Source of the DNA: Streptomyces capillispiralis
GTDB lineage: Bacteria > Actinomycetota > Actinomycetes > Streptomycetales > Streptomycetaceae
Assembly: GCF_007829875.1 (NCBI RefSeq)
Contig: NZ_VIWV01000001.1
Span: forward strand, 5,426,501 to 5,490,500
Length of the DNA stretch: 64,000 nucleotides
Direction of reading: 5' to 3'
Position 1 is the stretch's first letter, and each line of letters begins with the position of its first letter. Made by a program: the position numbers and the translations under genes. The notes beneath the pieces are model-generated. The model ran no database searches. It saw only the letters and a list, made by a program, of their open reading frames with translations, and had not been told where the DNA came from. This document shows positions 51,024-58,075 of this stretch, in pieces.

Positions 51024-51461
51024 GTGAGCGCGACCGCGGACCACGCGGAGGAGCGGACGAACCCTGCCGCCAGGCTGGGGTTCCAGCCCGGGCAGGTGGT
51101 CCAGGAGATCGGCTACGACGACGACGTCGACCAGGAGCTCCGCGAGGCCATCGAGGGCGTCATCGAGAGCGACCTTGTCGATGAGGACTACGACGACGTG
51201 GCCGACGCCGTTGTGTTGTGGTTCCGCGACGACGACGGCGACCTGACGGATGCGCTGGTGGATGCCACCACGTACATCGAAGAGGGCGGCGCGATCCTGC
51301 TGCTGACGCCGAAGACCGGCCGTTCGGGGTACGTGGAGCCGAGTGACATCTCGGAAGCCGCGACCACGGCCGGCCTGACGGCGTCGAAGAGCGTCAGCGT
51401 CGGCAAGGACTGGAGCGGCAGCCGGCTGGCGACGCCGAAGGCGGCCAAGTCGAAGCGGTAG
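51024..51461 (+). CDS. DUF3052 family protein
   Basis: This 145-aa acidic protein is conserved in actinobacteria as DUF3052, function unknown. The core is LGFQPGQVVQEIGYDDDVDQELREAIEG, AVVLWFRDDDGDLTDALVDAT and GAILLLTPKTGRSGYVEPSDI, followed by a Lys-rich end. The start GTG 51024 has AGGAGG 6 nt upstream, a consensus site. It is divergent from aceE and upstream of the peroxiredoxin gene, from which a 10-bp perfect hairpin separates it. Confidence 0.85.
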   Translation: MSATADHAEERTNPAARLGFQPGQVVQEIGYDDDVDQELREAIEGVIESDLVDEDYDDVADAVVLWFRDDDGDLTDALVDATTYIEEGGAILLLTPKTGRSGYVEPSDISEAATTAGLTASKSVSVGKDWSGSRLATPKAAKSKR

Positions 51462-51472
51462 ACCACTGCCCG

Positions 51473-51506
51473 GGACGGGCCGGCCACGTCGTGCGTCGGC
51501 CCGTCC
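51473..51506 (+). terminator. Terminator of the DUF3052 gene
   Basis: A perfect 10-bp stem GGACGGGCCG / CGGCCCGTCC with a 14-nt loop lies 11 nt past the stop. Confidence 0.75.
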
Positions 51507-51575
51507 GAAGGCCTGGCCTGCTCCCTGCGTAGGGTGTTTCCGAGCGAATCACCCCCCGAAGGGACGAACACGACG

Positions 51576-52034
51576 ATGGCGATCCAGGTCGGCGACAAGG
51601 CCCCCGACTTCGAACTCAAGGACAACCACGGCGCCACCGTGACGCTGTCCGGCTTCCGTGGCCGGAAGAACGTGGTGGTGCTCTTCTACCCGTTCGCCTT
51701 CACCGGCGTGTGCACCGGCGAGCTGTGCGAGGTCCGCGACCGGCTGCCGCAGTTCTCGGACCGCGACACCCAGGTGCTCGCCGTCTCCAACGACTCCATC
51801 CACACCCTGCGCGTCTTCGCCGAGCAGGAGGGACTGGAGTACCCGCTGCTCAGCGACTTCTGGCCGCACGGCAACGTCTCGCGGGCGTACGGCGTCTTCG
51901 ACGAGGACAAGGGGTGTGCCGTGCGCGGGACCTTCATCATCGACAAGGAGGGCGTCGTGCGCTGGACCGTCGTCAACGGTCTGCCGGACGCCCGTGACCT
52001 GAACGAGTACGTCAAGGCACTCGACACCCTGTGA
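51576..52034 (+). CDS. Peroxiredoxin, AhpE/BCP-type
   Basis: This thiol peroxidase, 152 aa, reduces hydrogen peroxide and organic peroxides. The peroxidatic Cys46 lies in PFAFTGVCTGELCEV, with Cys51 close by and another Cys in DKGCAVRG, so intramolecular disulfide recycling is possible. The fold marks are GDKAPDFELKDNHGATVTLS and the Trp-bearing VVRWTVVNGLPDARD. ATG 51576 follows GAAGGGA at a long spacing. The gene ends at a hairpin before the TerD pair, making a short stress-related region. Confidence 0.92.
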   Translation: MAIQVGDKAPDFELKDNHGATVTLSGFRGRKNVVVLFYPFAFTGVCTGELCEVRDRLPQFSDRDTQVLAVSNDSIHTLRVFAEQEGLEYPLLSDFWPHGNVSRAYGVFDEDKGCAVRGTFIIDKEGVVRWTVVNGLPDARDLNEYVKALDTL

Positions 52035-52040
52035 TTCTTC

Positions 52041-52069
52041 GGTTCCAGGGCCTGCGGGCCCCGGGAACC
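52041..52069 (+). terminator. Terminator between peroxiredoxin and terD genes
   Basis: A stem built from GGTTCC-a-GGGCC and GGCCC-c-GGGAACC closes a tight loop 6 nt past the stop. Confidence 0.7.
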
Positions 52070-52147
52070 CGTCACTAGGATCGACTCGTTGATCCGACAT
52101 CCAACGCACTACGGGGCTCCCCGCCCCTGGACACCAAGGGAGGACTC

Positions 52148-52723
52148 GTGGGAGTCAGCCTCAGCAAGGGCGGCAACGTATCGCTGACCAAGGAGGCGCC
52201 GGGCCTGACCGCGGTCATCGTCGGACTGGGGTGGGACGTCCGCACCACGACCGGCACCGACTTCGACCTGGACGCCAGCGCGCTGCTGCTGAACAACTCG
52301 GGCAAGGTCGGCAGCGACGCCAACTTCGTCTTCTTCAACAACCTCAAGAGCCCGGACGGCTCGGTGGAGCACACCGGTGACAACCTCACCGGTGAGGGCG
52401 AGGGCGACGACGAGCAGATCAAGGTGAACCTCGCCGGCGTCCCGGCGGACATCGAGAAGATCGTCTTCCCGGTCTCCATCTACGACGCCGAGAACCGCCA
52501 GCAGTCCTTCGGCCAGGTGCGCAACGCGTTCATCCGCGTCGTCAACCAGGCCGGCGGCGCCGAGATCGCCCGCTACGACCTGTCGGAGGACGCCTCCACC
52601 GAGACCGCCATGGTCTTCGGCGAGCTCTACCGGCACGGTGCCGAGTGGAAGTTCCGCGCCATCGGCCAGGGCTACGCCTCCGGCCTGCGCGGCATCGCGC
52701 AGGACTTCGGCGTGAACGTCTGA
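52148..52723 (+). CDS. terD: TerD family calcium-binding stress protein, first copy
   Basis: This 191-aa TerD protein belongs to the tellurite/stress family. The two calcium-binding loops are clear: FDLDASALLLNNSGK and HTGDNLTGEGEGDDE, and the C-terminal WKFRAIGQGYASGLRGIAQDFGVNV is standard. TerD proteins act in the cytosol, near the membrane, with TerC-type proteins in metal, chemical and phage stress. The start is GTG 52148 with GGGAGG upstream. It is the first of a TerD-TerD-TerC-like-TerA-like row, each gene separated by short GC-rich spacers. Confidence 0.93.
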   Translation: MGVSLSKGGNVSLTKEAPGLTAVIVGLGWDVRTTTGTDFDLDASALLLNNSGKVGSDANFVFFNNLKSPDGSVEHTGDNLTGEGEGDDEQIKVNLAGVPADIEKIVFPVSIYDAENRQQSFGQVRNAFIRVVNQAGGAEIARYDLSEDASTETAMVFGELYRHGAEWKFRAIGQGYASGLRGIAQDFGVNV

Positions 52724-52857
52724 GACGGACCCGTCCCGGGCGGGCACGCCCGAGCCCGGCCGCCTTGTACGGCCACACCGCCCGGCGTCGCACGGTTTAC
52801 GTGCGGCGCCGGACGTGCAGTACCACCTGAGAACAGGCCCCAAGGGGAGGGACCAGC

Positions 52858-53433
52858 ATGGGCGTCACACTCGCCAAGGGAGGCAATGTCTCCCTGTCCA
52901 AGGCCGCACCCGACCTCACCCAGGTGATGGTCGGGCTCGGCTGGGACGCGCGATCCACCACCGGAGCACCCTTCGACCTGGACGCCAGCGCGCTGATGTG
53001 CACCGGCGGCCGGGTCATGGGGGACGAGTGGTTCGTCTTCTACAACCAGCTCACGAGCCCGGACGGCTCGGTGGAGCACACCGGTGACAACCTCACCGGC
53101 GAGGGCGACGGCGACGACGAGTCCCTGCTGGTCGACCTCTCCAAGGTGCCGGTCCAGTGCGACAAGATCGTCTTTCCGGTCTCCATCCACCTGGCCGACG
53201 AACGCGGCCAGACGTTCGGCCAGGTCAGCAATGCCTTCATCCGCGTGGTGAACCAGGCGGACGGCCAGGAACTCGCCCGCTACGACCTGTCCGAGGACGC
53301 CTCCACCGAAACCGCCATGATCTTCGGCGAGCTCTATCGCTACCAGGGCGAGTGGAAGTTCCGTGCAGTGGGGCAGGGGTACGCGTCGGGGCTGCGGGGC
53401 ATCGCTCTAGACTTCGGAGTCAACGTTTCGTAA
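52858..53433 (+). CDS. terD: TerD family calcium-binding stress protein, second copy
   Basis: This second 191-aa TerD is closely similar to the first and has the same calcium loops, FDLDASALMCTGGR and HTGDNLTGEGDGDDE. It has Cys residues at MCTGG and VQCDKI not found in the first copy. The start ATG 52858 has GGGGAGGGA upstream. A tandem duplication is likely. The downstream gap to the DUF475 gene is only 49 bp, so the two are probably cotranscribed. Confidence 0.93.
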   Translation: MGVTLAKGGNVSLSKAAPDLTQVMVGLGWDARSTTGAPFDLDASALMCTGGRVMGDEWFVFYNQLTSPDGSVEHTGDNLTGEGDGDDESLLVDLSKVPVQCDKIVFPVSIHLADERGQTFGQVSNAFIRVVNQADGQELARYDLSEDASTETAMIFGELYRYQGEWKFRAVGQGYASGLRGIALDFGVNVS

Positions 53434-53482
53434 AGCCGGTCACGGCAGCGGGGGAGACCCGTTAACACACCTGGGGTAGCCA

Positions 53483-54622
53483 GTGGTTTTGAAAACCTTC
53501 GGCTGGTCGTTCGCGGTCACCGCGCTCGGACTGGTCGCAGCGGTTCTCTTCGGGGGGTGGACCGCCTTCGGCATCGTGGCGATCCTGTCCATCCTCGAGA
53601 TCTCGCTGTCCTTCGACAACGCGGTGGTCAACGCCGGCATCCTGAAGAAGATGAATGCCTTCTGGCAGAAGATCTTCCTCACCATCGGCATTCTGATCGC
53701 CGTCTTCGGCATGCGGCTGGTCTTCCCCGTCGTGATCGTCGCCGTCAGCGCGCAGCTCGGCCCGATCGAGGCCGTCGACCTCGCGCTCAGCGACAAGGAC
53801 CGTTACCAGGAACTCGTCACCGACGCCCACCCGGCGATCGCCGCGTTCGGTGGCATGTTCCTGCTGATGATCTTCCTCGACTTCATCTTCGAGGACCGTG
53901 ACATCAAGTGGCTCGGCTGGCTGGAGCGCCCGCTGGCCAAGCTCGGCCGGATCGACATGCTGTCGGTCTGCATCGCGCTGATCATCCTGCTGGTCTCCGC
54001 CATGACCTTCGCCACCCACGCCCACCAGCACGGCGGCGCGCACGTGGACAAGGCCGAGACGGTGCTGCTGTCCGGCATCGCGGGCCTGATCACCTACATG
54101 ATCGTGGGCGGGCTCTCCGGCTTCTTCGAGGACAAGCTCGAAGAGGAGGAGGAGCACGAACACGAGGAGGAGGAGAAGGCCGCGCGGGAGGGCAAGCCCC
54201 GCACGGTGGTGGCCATGGCCGGCAAGGCCGCGTTCTTCATGTTCCTCTACCTGGAGGTCCTGGACGCGTCCTTCTCCTTCGACGGTGTGATCGGCGCCTT
54301 CGCCATCACCAACGACATCGTCCTGATGGCCCTGGGCCTGGGCATCGGCGCCATGTACGTCCGGTCCCTGACCGTGTACCTGGTCCGCCAGGGCACCCTG
54401 GACGAGTACGTCTACCTGGAGCACGGCGCCCACTACGCCATCGGCGCCCTCGCGCTGATCCTGCTCGTCACCATCCAGTACGAGATCCCCGAGCTGATCA
54501 CCGGCTCCATCGGTGTCATCCTGATCGGCTGGTCCTTCTGGTCCTCCGTACGCCGCAACAAGCGGCTGGCGGCGGCCGAGGGAAACGCCGACGACAAGAC
54601 TGAGGTCACCTCCGGGGTGTGA
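53483..54622 (+). CDS. TerC-like integral membrane protein, DUF475
   Basis: This 379-aa membrane protein has about nine spans and two TerC-type acidic repeats, LEISLSFDNAVVNA and LDASFSFDGVIGAF, which are candidate metal sites. Two loops stand out: ATHAHQHGGAHVDK (His-rich) and KLEEEEEHEHEEEEKA (Glu/His-rich). TerC relatives export manganese or calcium and partner with TerD. The start is GTG 53483. Downstream is a strong hairpin that limits read-through into the TerA-like gene. The metal transported is not known. Confidence 0.85.
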   Translation: MVLKTFGWSFAVTALGLVAAVLFGGWTAFGIVAILSILEISLSFDNAVVNAGILKKMNAFWQKIFLTIGILIAVFGMRLVFPVVIVAVSAQLGPIEAVDLALSDKDRYQELVTDAHPAIAAFGGMFLLMIFLDFIFEDRDIKWLGWLERPLAKLGRIDMLSVCIALIILLVSAMTFATHAHQHGGAHVDKAETVLLSGIAGLITYMIVGGLSGFFEDKLEEEEEHEHEEEEKAAREGKPRTVVAMAGKAAFFMFLYLEVLDASFSFDGVIGAFAITNDIVLMALGLGIGAMYVRSLTVYLVRQGTLDEYVYLEHGAHYAIGALALILLVTIQYEIPELITGSIGVILIGWSFWSSVRRNKRLAAAEGNADDKTEVTSGV

Positions 54623-54648
54623 CAGCCCTTCGGGTGAGGAACGCTCTC

Positions 54649-54691
54649 GACGGGGCGGCTTGCGAGGACCACTCCTCGGGGCCGCCCCGTC
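54649..54691 (+). terminator. Hairpin downstream of DUF475 gene
   Basis: An 11-bp perfect stem GACGGGGCGGC / GCCGCCCCGTC is extended inside by GAGGA/TCCTC. It lies 26 nt past the stop and 67 nt before the TerA-like gene. Confidence 0.75.
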
Positions 54692-54757
54692 GGCCGTCCG
54701 GGACACCACGGGTCCCGGCGGTTCTGGCGGGGTTCGACGACTGGACTTGGGGCGGGA

Positions 54758-55495
54758 ATGGGTTTCCTGGACGGACTGTGGCGCAGCAACGAGAGCGCCT
54801 TCGACTCGGGCAACGCGGCCACCAACGCCATCGAGCTGACCAAACGGCACGGCCAGGTGTCGCTGACCAAACAGGGCGCGGCCACCGGCCATCTGCGCAT
54901 CAACCTGAGCTGGCGGATGCGGACCTCCGACTTCGGCGGCTCCCAGCGGGAGAGCCTGCTGCGCCACCCCTTCAAGGCCCTCAAACCGCCGGAGGTCATC
55001 GGCCACAGCCAGAGCATGGTCAACGTCGACCTGGACCTGGGCTGCCTGTACGAGCTCCAGGACGGCACCAAGGGCGTGGTCCAGCCCCTCGGCGGCTTCC
55101 TCGGCGACGTCAACGAACCGCCGTACGTCAAGCTCAGCGGCGACGACCGGTTCGGCTCGGGCTCCGGCGAGACGATGTACGTCAACCTGGACCACCGGGA
55201 GAACATCAAACGCCTGCTGGTCTTCGCCTACATCTACGACCAGACGCCCGCCTTCGACCGTACGCACGCCATGGTCACGCTGTACCCCAGCAACGGCCCG
55301 CGGATCGAGATAGGCCTCGACGAACGCCACCCCCAGGCCCGCTCCTGCGCGGTGGTGATGCTGGAGAACGTCAAGGACGAGATCATCGTCCGCCGCGAGG
55401 TGAAGTTCGTCTACGGCTTCCAGGCGGAACTGGACCGCCTGTACGGGTGGGGACTGCAGTGGGGCAGGGGCTTCAAAACGAAGGCCGGGCGGTGA
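54758..55495 (+). CDS. TerA-like tellurium resistance/stress protein
   Basis: This 245-aa protein begins MGFLDGLWRSNESAF and then has the TerD-related beta fold (IELTKRHGQVSLTK, LRINLSWRM, MVNVDLDLGCLYEL). It lacks the DNLTGEG calcium loop of true TerD proteins. It resembles TerA or the TerD-related stress proteins in Ter operons. The ribosome site is weak (GGGGCGGG). It probably works with the TerD and TerC-like proteins at the membrane. A hairpin follows, facing the convergent third TerD gene. Confidence 0.8.
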   Translation: MGFLDGLWRSNESAFDSGNAATNAIELTKRHGQVSLTKQGAATGHLRINLSWRMRTSDFGGSQRESLLRHPFKALKPPEVIGHSQSMVNVDLDLGCLYELQDGTKGVVQPLGGFLGDVNEPPYVKLSGDDRFGSGSGETMYVNLDHRENIKRLLVFAYIYDQTPAFDRTHAMVTLYPSNGPRIEIGLDERHPQARSCAVVMLENVKDEIIVRREVKFVYGFQAELDRLYGWGLQWGRGFKTKAGR

Positions 55496-55537
55496 CGGCG
55501 TCTTGGTCGTCCAGGCACGTCGGGTGACGGTCGGGGA

Positions 55538-55553
55538 GGAGCCGGGCGGCTCC
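55538..55553. terminator. Convergent hairpin, TerA-like and third TerD genes
   Basis: A GGAGCC / GGCTCC stem with a 4-nt loop lies in the 110-bp gap between the two stop codons. It is short, so it is a weak call. Confidence 0.4.
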
Positions 55554-55605
55554 CGGGCCCGGTCGGTCCGCCCGGAGCGCGGCGGGCGGAGTCGGGCGGC
55601 AGGAC

Positions 55606-56574
55606 TCAGCGGCCGATGAACTGCGGCCCCTGCGGCGGGAGCCGGAAGTCCGGGTCGGGAGCCGCGGTGGTGGCCGGCGGCGGGAACCCGTACCCGGACG
55701 GCGCGCCCGCCGGGGCGGCCGTGGCGGGCGCCGGGGGATAGCCGTAGGCGGACTGCCCGGCCGGATGCGGGTAGCCGTAGGCCGGCTGGGCGGCCGCTGC
55801 CGCGGGCTGCTGCGGCGGGTAGCCGTAGGCGGGCTGCGCGGGCACCCCGGCCGGCTGCTCGGGCGGCAGCGGGCGCGACACCTCGGGAGCCGCCGGGGCG
55901 GCCGGCGCGTGCGGCTGGGTCAGCGCCTCGGAAGAGGGCCGCTCCGGCGCCCCGTCGGGGGCCTGGACGTGCGTCTGCGCCGTCGCGGGCACCTGCTGGG
56001 TGACGGCGGCGTCGGGCTCCTGCGCGGCCTCCGACTCGTCCACCGAGATGCCGAAGTCGGTCGCCAGGCCCTTCAGCCCGTTCGAATAGCCCTCGCCGAG
56101 CGCGCGGAACTTCCAGCCGTCCCCGCGCCGGTACAGCTCGCCGCAGATCAGCGCGGTCTCCTGTCCGGTCTCCGGCTTGACGTCGAAATACGCCAGCGCG
56201 TCCCCGTCGGCGGCCTGTGCGTCGTACAGCAGGATGCGCAGCGCCCGTACGCCGTCGAAGGTGACGCCGTCCGCCGACGCGACGAGCAGAATCCGGCCGA
56301 CGGCGGGCTCGACACCGGCGAGGTCTGTCTGGATCGTGTCGGTGAGGCCCTCGGCGACGCGCTTCTTGCCGAGTCGCCACACCTTCCCGGAGGGGTGCCG
56401 GGGCTGGTTGTAGAAGACGAAGTCCTCGTCGGAGCGCACACGATCGTCGGGGCCGAGGAGCAGCGCGGAGGCGTCGACGTCCGGTACCCCCTGCCCGGGC
56501 GACCAGCGCAGCACGGCACGTACCGTGGTGGCCTCGAGTGGGACGTTCGACCCCTTCAGCATCGCGTGCGTCAT
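55606..56574 (-). CDS. Variant TerD with Pro/Ala/Tyr-rich tail
   Basis: This 322-aa protein has an N-terminal TerD domain (residues 1-180) and a long low-complexity tail. The first acidic loop survives (VPDVDASALLLGPDDR), but the second, DNLTGEGxGDDE in the two other copies, is replaced by RLGKKRVAEGLTDTIQ, so one calcium site seems lost. The tail carries repeats of PAYGYPPQQPA type, like those in gas-vesicle or scaffold proteins. The start ATG 56574 has AAGGCAGGA upstream. It is transcribed divergently from the aldolase gene. Confidence 0.85.
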   Translation of the reverse strand: MTHAMLKGSNVPLEATTVRAVLRWSPGQGVPDVDASALLLGPDDRVRSDEDFVFYNQPRHPSGKVWRLGKKRVAEGLTDTIQTDLAGVEPAVGRILLVASADGVTFDGVRALRILLYDAQAADGDALAYFDVKPETGQETALICGELYRRGDGWKFRALGEGYSNGLKGLATDFGISVDESEAAQEPDAAVTQQVPATAQTHVQAPDGAPERPSSEALTQPHAPAAPAAPEVSRPLPPEQPAGVPAQPAYGYPPQQPAAAAAQPAYGYPHPAGQSAYGYPPAPATAAPAGAPSGYGFPPPATTAAPDPDFRLPPQGPQFIGR

Positions 56575-56742
56575 GCGGTCATCCTGCCTTCTCCGTCCTG
56601 GTCACGACAACGTGGGGGTGTGGAGCCGACACAGCGGGGTTACCGGATGTTCATAGCCGGAGGGAACCTCCGACATGCATCTCTACGTACTATTACCGGC
56701 CACCTTTTCCCATCACGATCACCCAGGCCACGGGGGAGTTCA
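56575..56742. promoter_or_regulatory. Divergent region, variant TerD and aldolase module
   Basis: This 168-bp region holds a perfect dyad CGGAGG-N3-CCTCCG (56658-56672), a candidate binding site, and a TACTAT -10-like element (56687-56692) for the aldolase gene. Control of both directions from here is plausible. Confidence 0.4.
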
Positions 56743-57909
56743 ATGCGTCATTTCGGGCACATCGGCCCTGCGGTGCGGAAACGTCTCTTCTACCGGGAGC
56801 CGGGCGAGTTCACGCGCGACTCCCCGGCCCGGCTGCTCTCCGCAGCCCTCGGCGCCACCCTCTACAGCCCCGCGACCCGGCCCCGGCTCGCCGACGACAT
56901 CGTCAAGCAGGGCGGACGCGGCGTGGTCTCGATGGTGCTGTGCCTGGAGGACTCCATCGACGACGCCGACGTCAGCGCCGGCGAGGAGAACCTCGTGCGC
57001 CAGTTCGCGGACCTGGCCGGGCGGACCGGGGCGGATCTGCCCCTGCTGTTCATCCGCGTCCGCGCCCCCGAGCAGATCCCGGACCTCGTCCACCGCCTAG
57101 GCCCCGCCGTCCGGCTGCTGTCCGGATTCGTACTGCCGAAGTTCACCGCGGAACGCGGCCTGCCCTACCTGGAGGCGCTGGCCACCGCCGAGGCCGACAG
57201 CGGCCACCGGCTGTTCGCCATGCCGGTCCTGGAGTCGCCCGAGCTGCTCTACCGCGAGTCCCGCGTGGAGACCCTGGAAGGCATCTTCCGCGCCGTGGAC
57301 AAGTACCGCGACCGCGTGCTCGCGCTGCGGCTCGGCGTGACCGACTTCTGCTCCTCCTACGGACTGCGCAGAGGCCCCGACATGACGGCGTACGACATCC
57401 AGGTCGTCGCCTCCGTGATCGCCGACGTGGTGAACATGCTGGGCCGCGCCGACGGCACCGGATTCACCGTGACCGGGCCCGTCTGGGAGTACTTCCGGGT
57501 CCAGGAGCGCATGTTCAAGCCGATGCTGCGGCAGAGCCCCTTCCTGGAGGGGCAGGCCGTGGCGCTGCGCGAGACGCTGATCGAGCACGCCATGGACGGT
57601 CTGCTGCGCGAGATCTCCCTCGACCGGGCCAACGGCCTGCTCGGCAAGACCTGCATCCACCCCTCCCACGTGCTGCCGGTGCACGCGCTGTCCGTCGTCA
57701 GCCACGAGGAGTACAGCGACGCCCAGGACATCCTCCGGCCGGAACGCTGCGGTGGGGGTGTACTCAGGTCGGCCTACACGAACAAGATGAACGAGGTGAA
57801 GCCGCACCGCGCCTGGGCCGAGCGGACCCTGCTGCGCGCCGAGGTCTTCGGCGTGGCCAACGAGGACGTCGGCTTCGTGGAGCTGCTCGCGGCAGGCCTG
57901 GCGGAGTGA
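56743..57909 (+). CDS. HpcH/HpaI aldolase, citrate-lyase beta-like, Ter module
   Basis: This 388-aa barrel protein is related to citrate lyase beta and HpcH/HpaI aldolases. Metal and substrate residues are visible in SMVLCLEDSIDDAD and LSGFVLPKFTAERG; other marks are LRLGVTDFCSSYGLRRG and GLLGKTCIHPSHVLPVH. It would make or cleave a C-C bond next to a carboxylate. ATG 56743 has GGGGAG upstream. It heads a three-gene set with a double phosphoribosyltransferase and an HAD phosphatase, matching the biosynthetic module that comparative genomics (Anantharaman, Iyer and Aravind) tied to Ter systems. The product is not known. Confidence 0.85.
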   Translation: MRHFGHIGPAVRKRLFYREPGEFTRDSPARLLSAALGATLYSPATRPRLADDIVKQGGRGVVSMVLCLEDSIDDADVSAGEENLVRQFADLAGRTGADLPLLFIRVRAPEQIPDLVHRLGPAVRLLSGFVLPKFTAERGLPYLEALATAEADSGHRLFAMPVLESPELLYRESRVETLEGIFRAVDKYRDRVLALRLGVTDFCSSYGLRRGPDMTAYDIQVVASVIADVVNMLGRADGTGFTVTGPVWEYFRVQERMFKPMLRQSPFLEGQAVALRETLIEHAMDGLLREISLDRANGLLGKTCIHPSHVLPVHALSVVSHEEYSDAQDILRPERCGGGVLRSAYTNKMNEVKPHRAWAERTLLRAEVFGVANEDVGFVELLAAGLAE

Positions 57910-57936
57910 CCGCACGGACCGCATCGACTGCGCCTG

Positions 57937-57985
57937 CCGTGCCGGACACGGCGACCGCACCGACCGTGCCGGACACGGCGACCGC
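57937..57985 (+). repeat. Direct repeat ahead of the phosphoribosyltransferase gene
   Basis: Two identical 22-bp copies (beginning CCGTGCCGGACACGG, at 57937 and 57964) with a 27-bp period are followed by degenerate GCACCGATG units up to about 58045. The array fills the 166-bp gap between the aldolase stop and the next start. Confidence 0.75.
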
Positions 57986-58075
57986 CGCGACGGCAACCAC
58001 GGCACCGATGGCACGGACGGCACCGATTGCACCGATGGCACCGATGGAACTGACGGAACCGACCGCAAGGAATTC

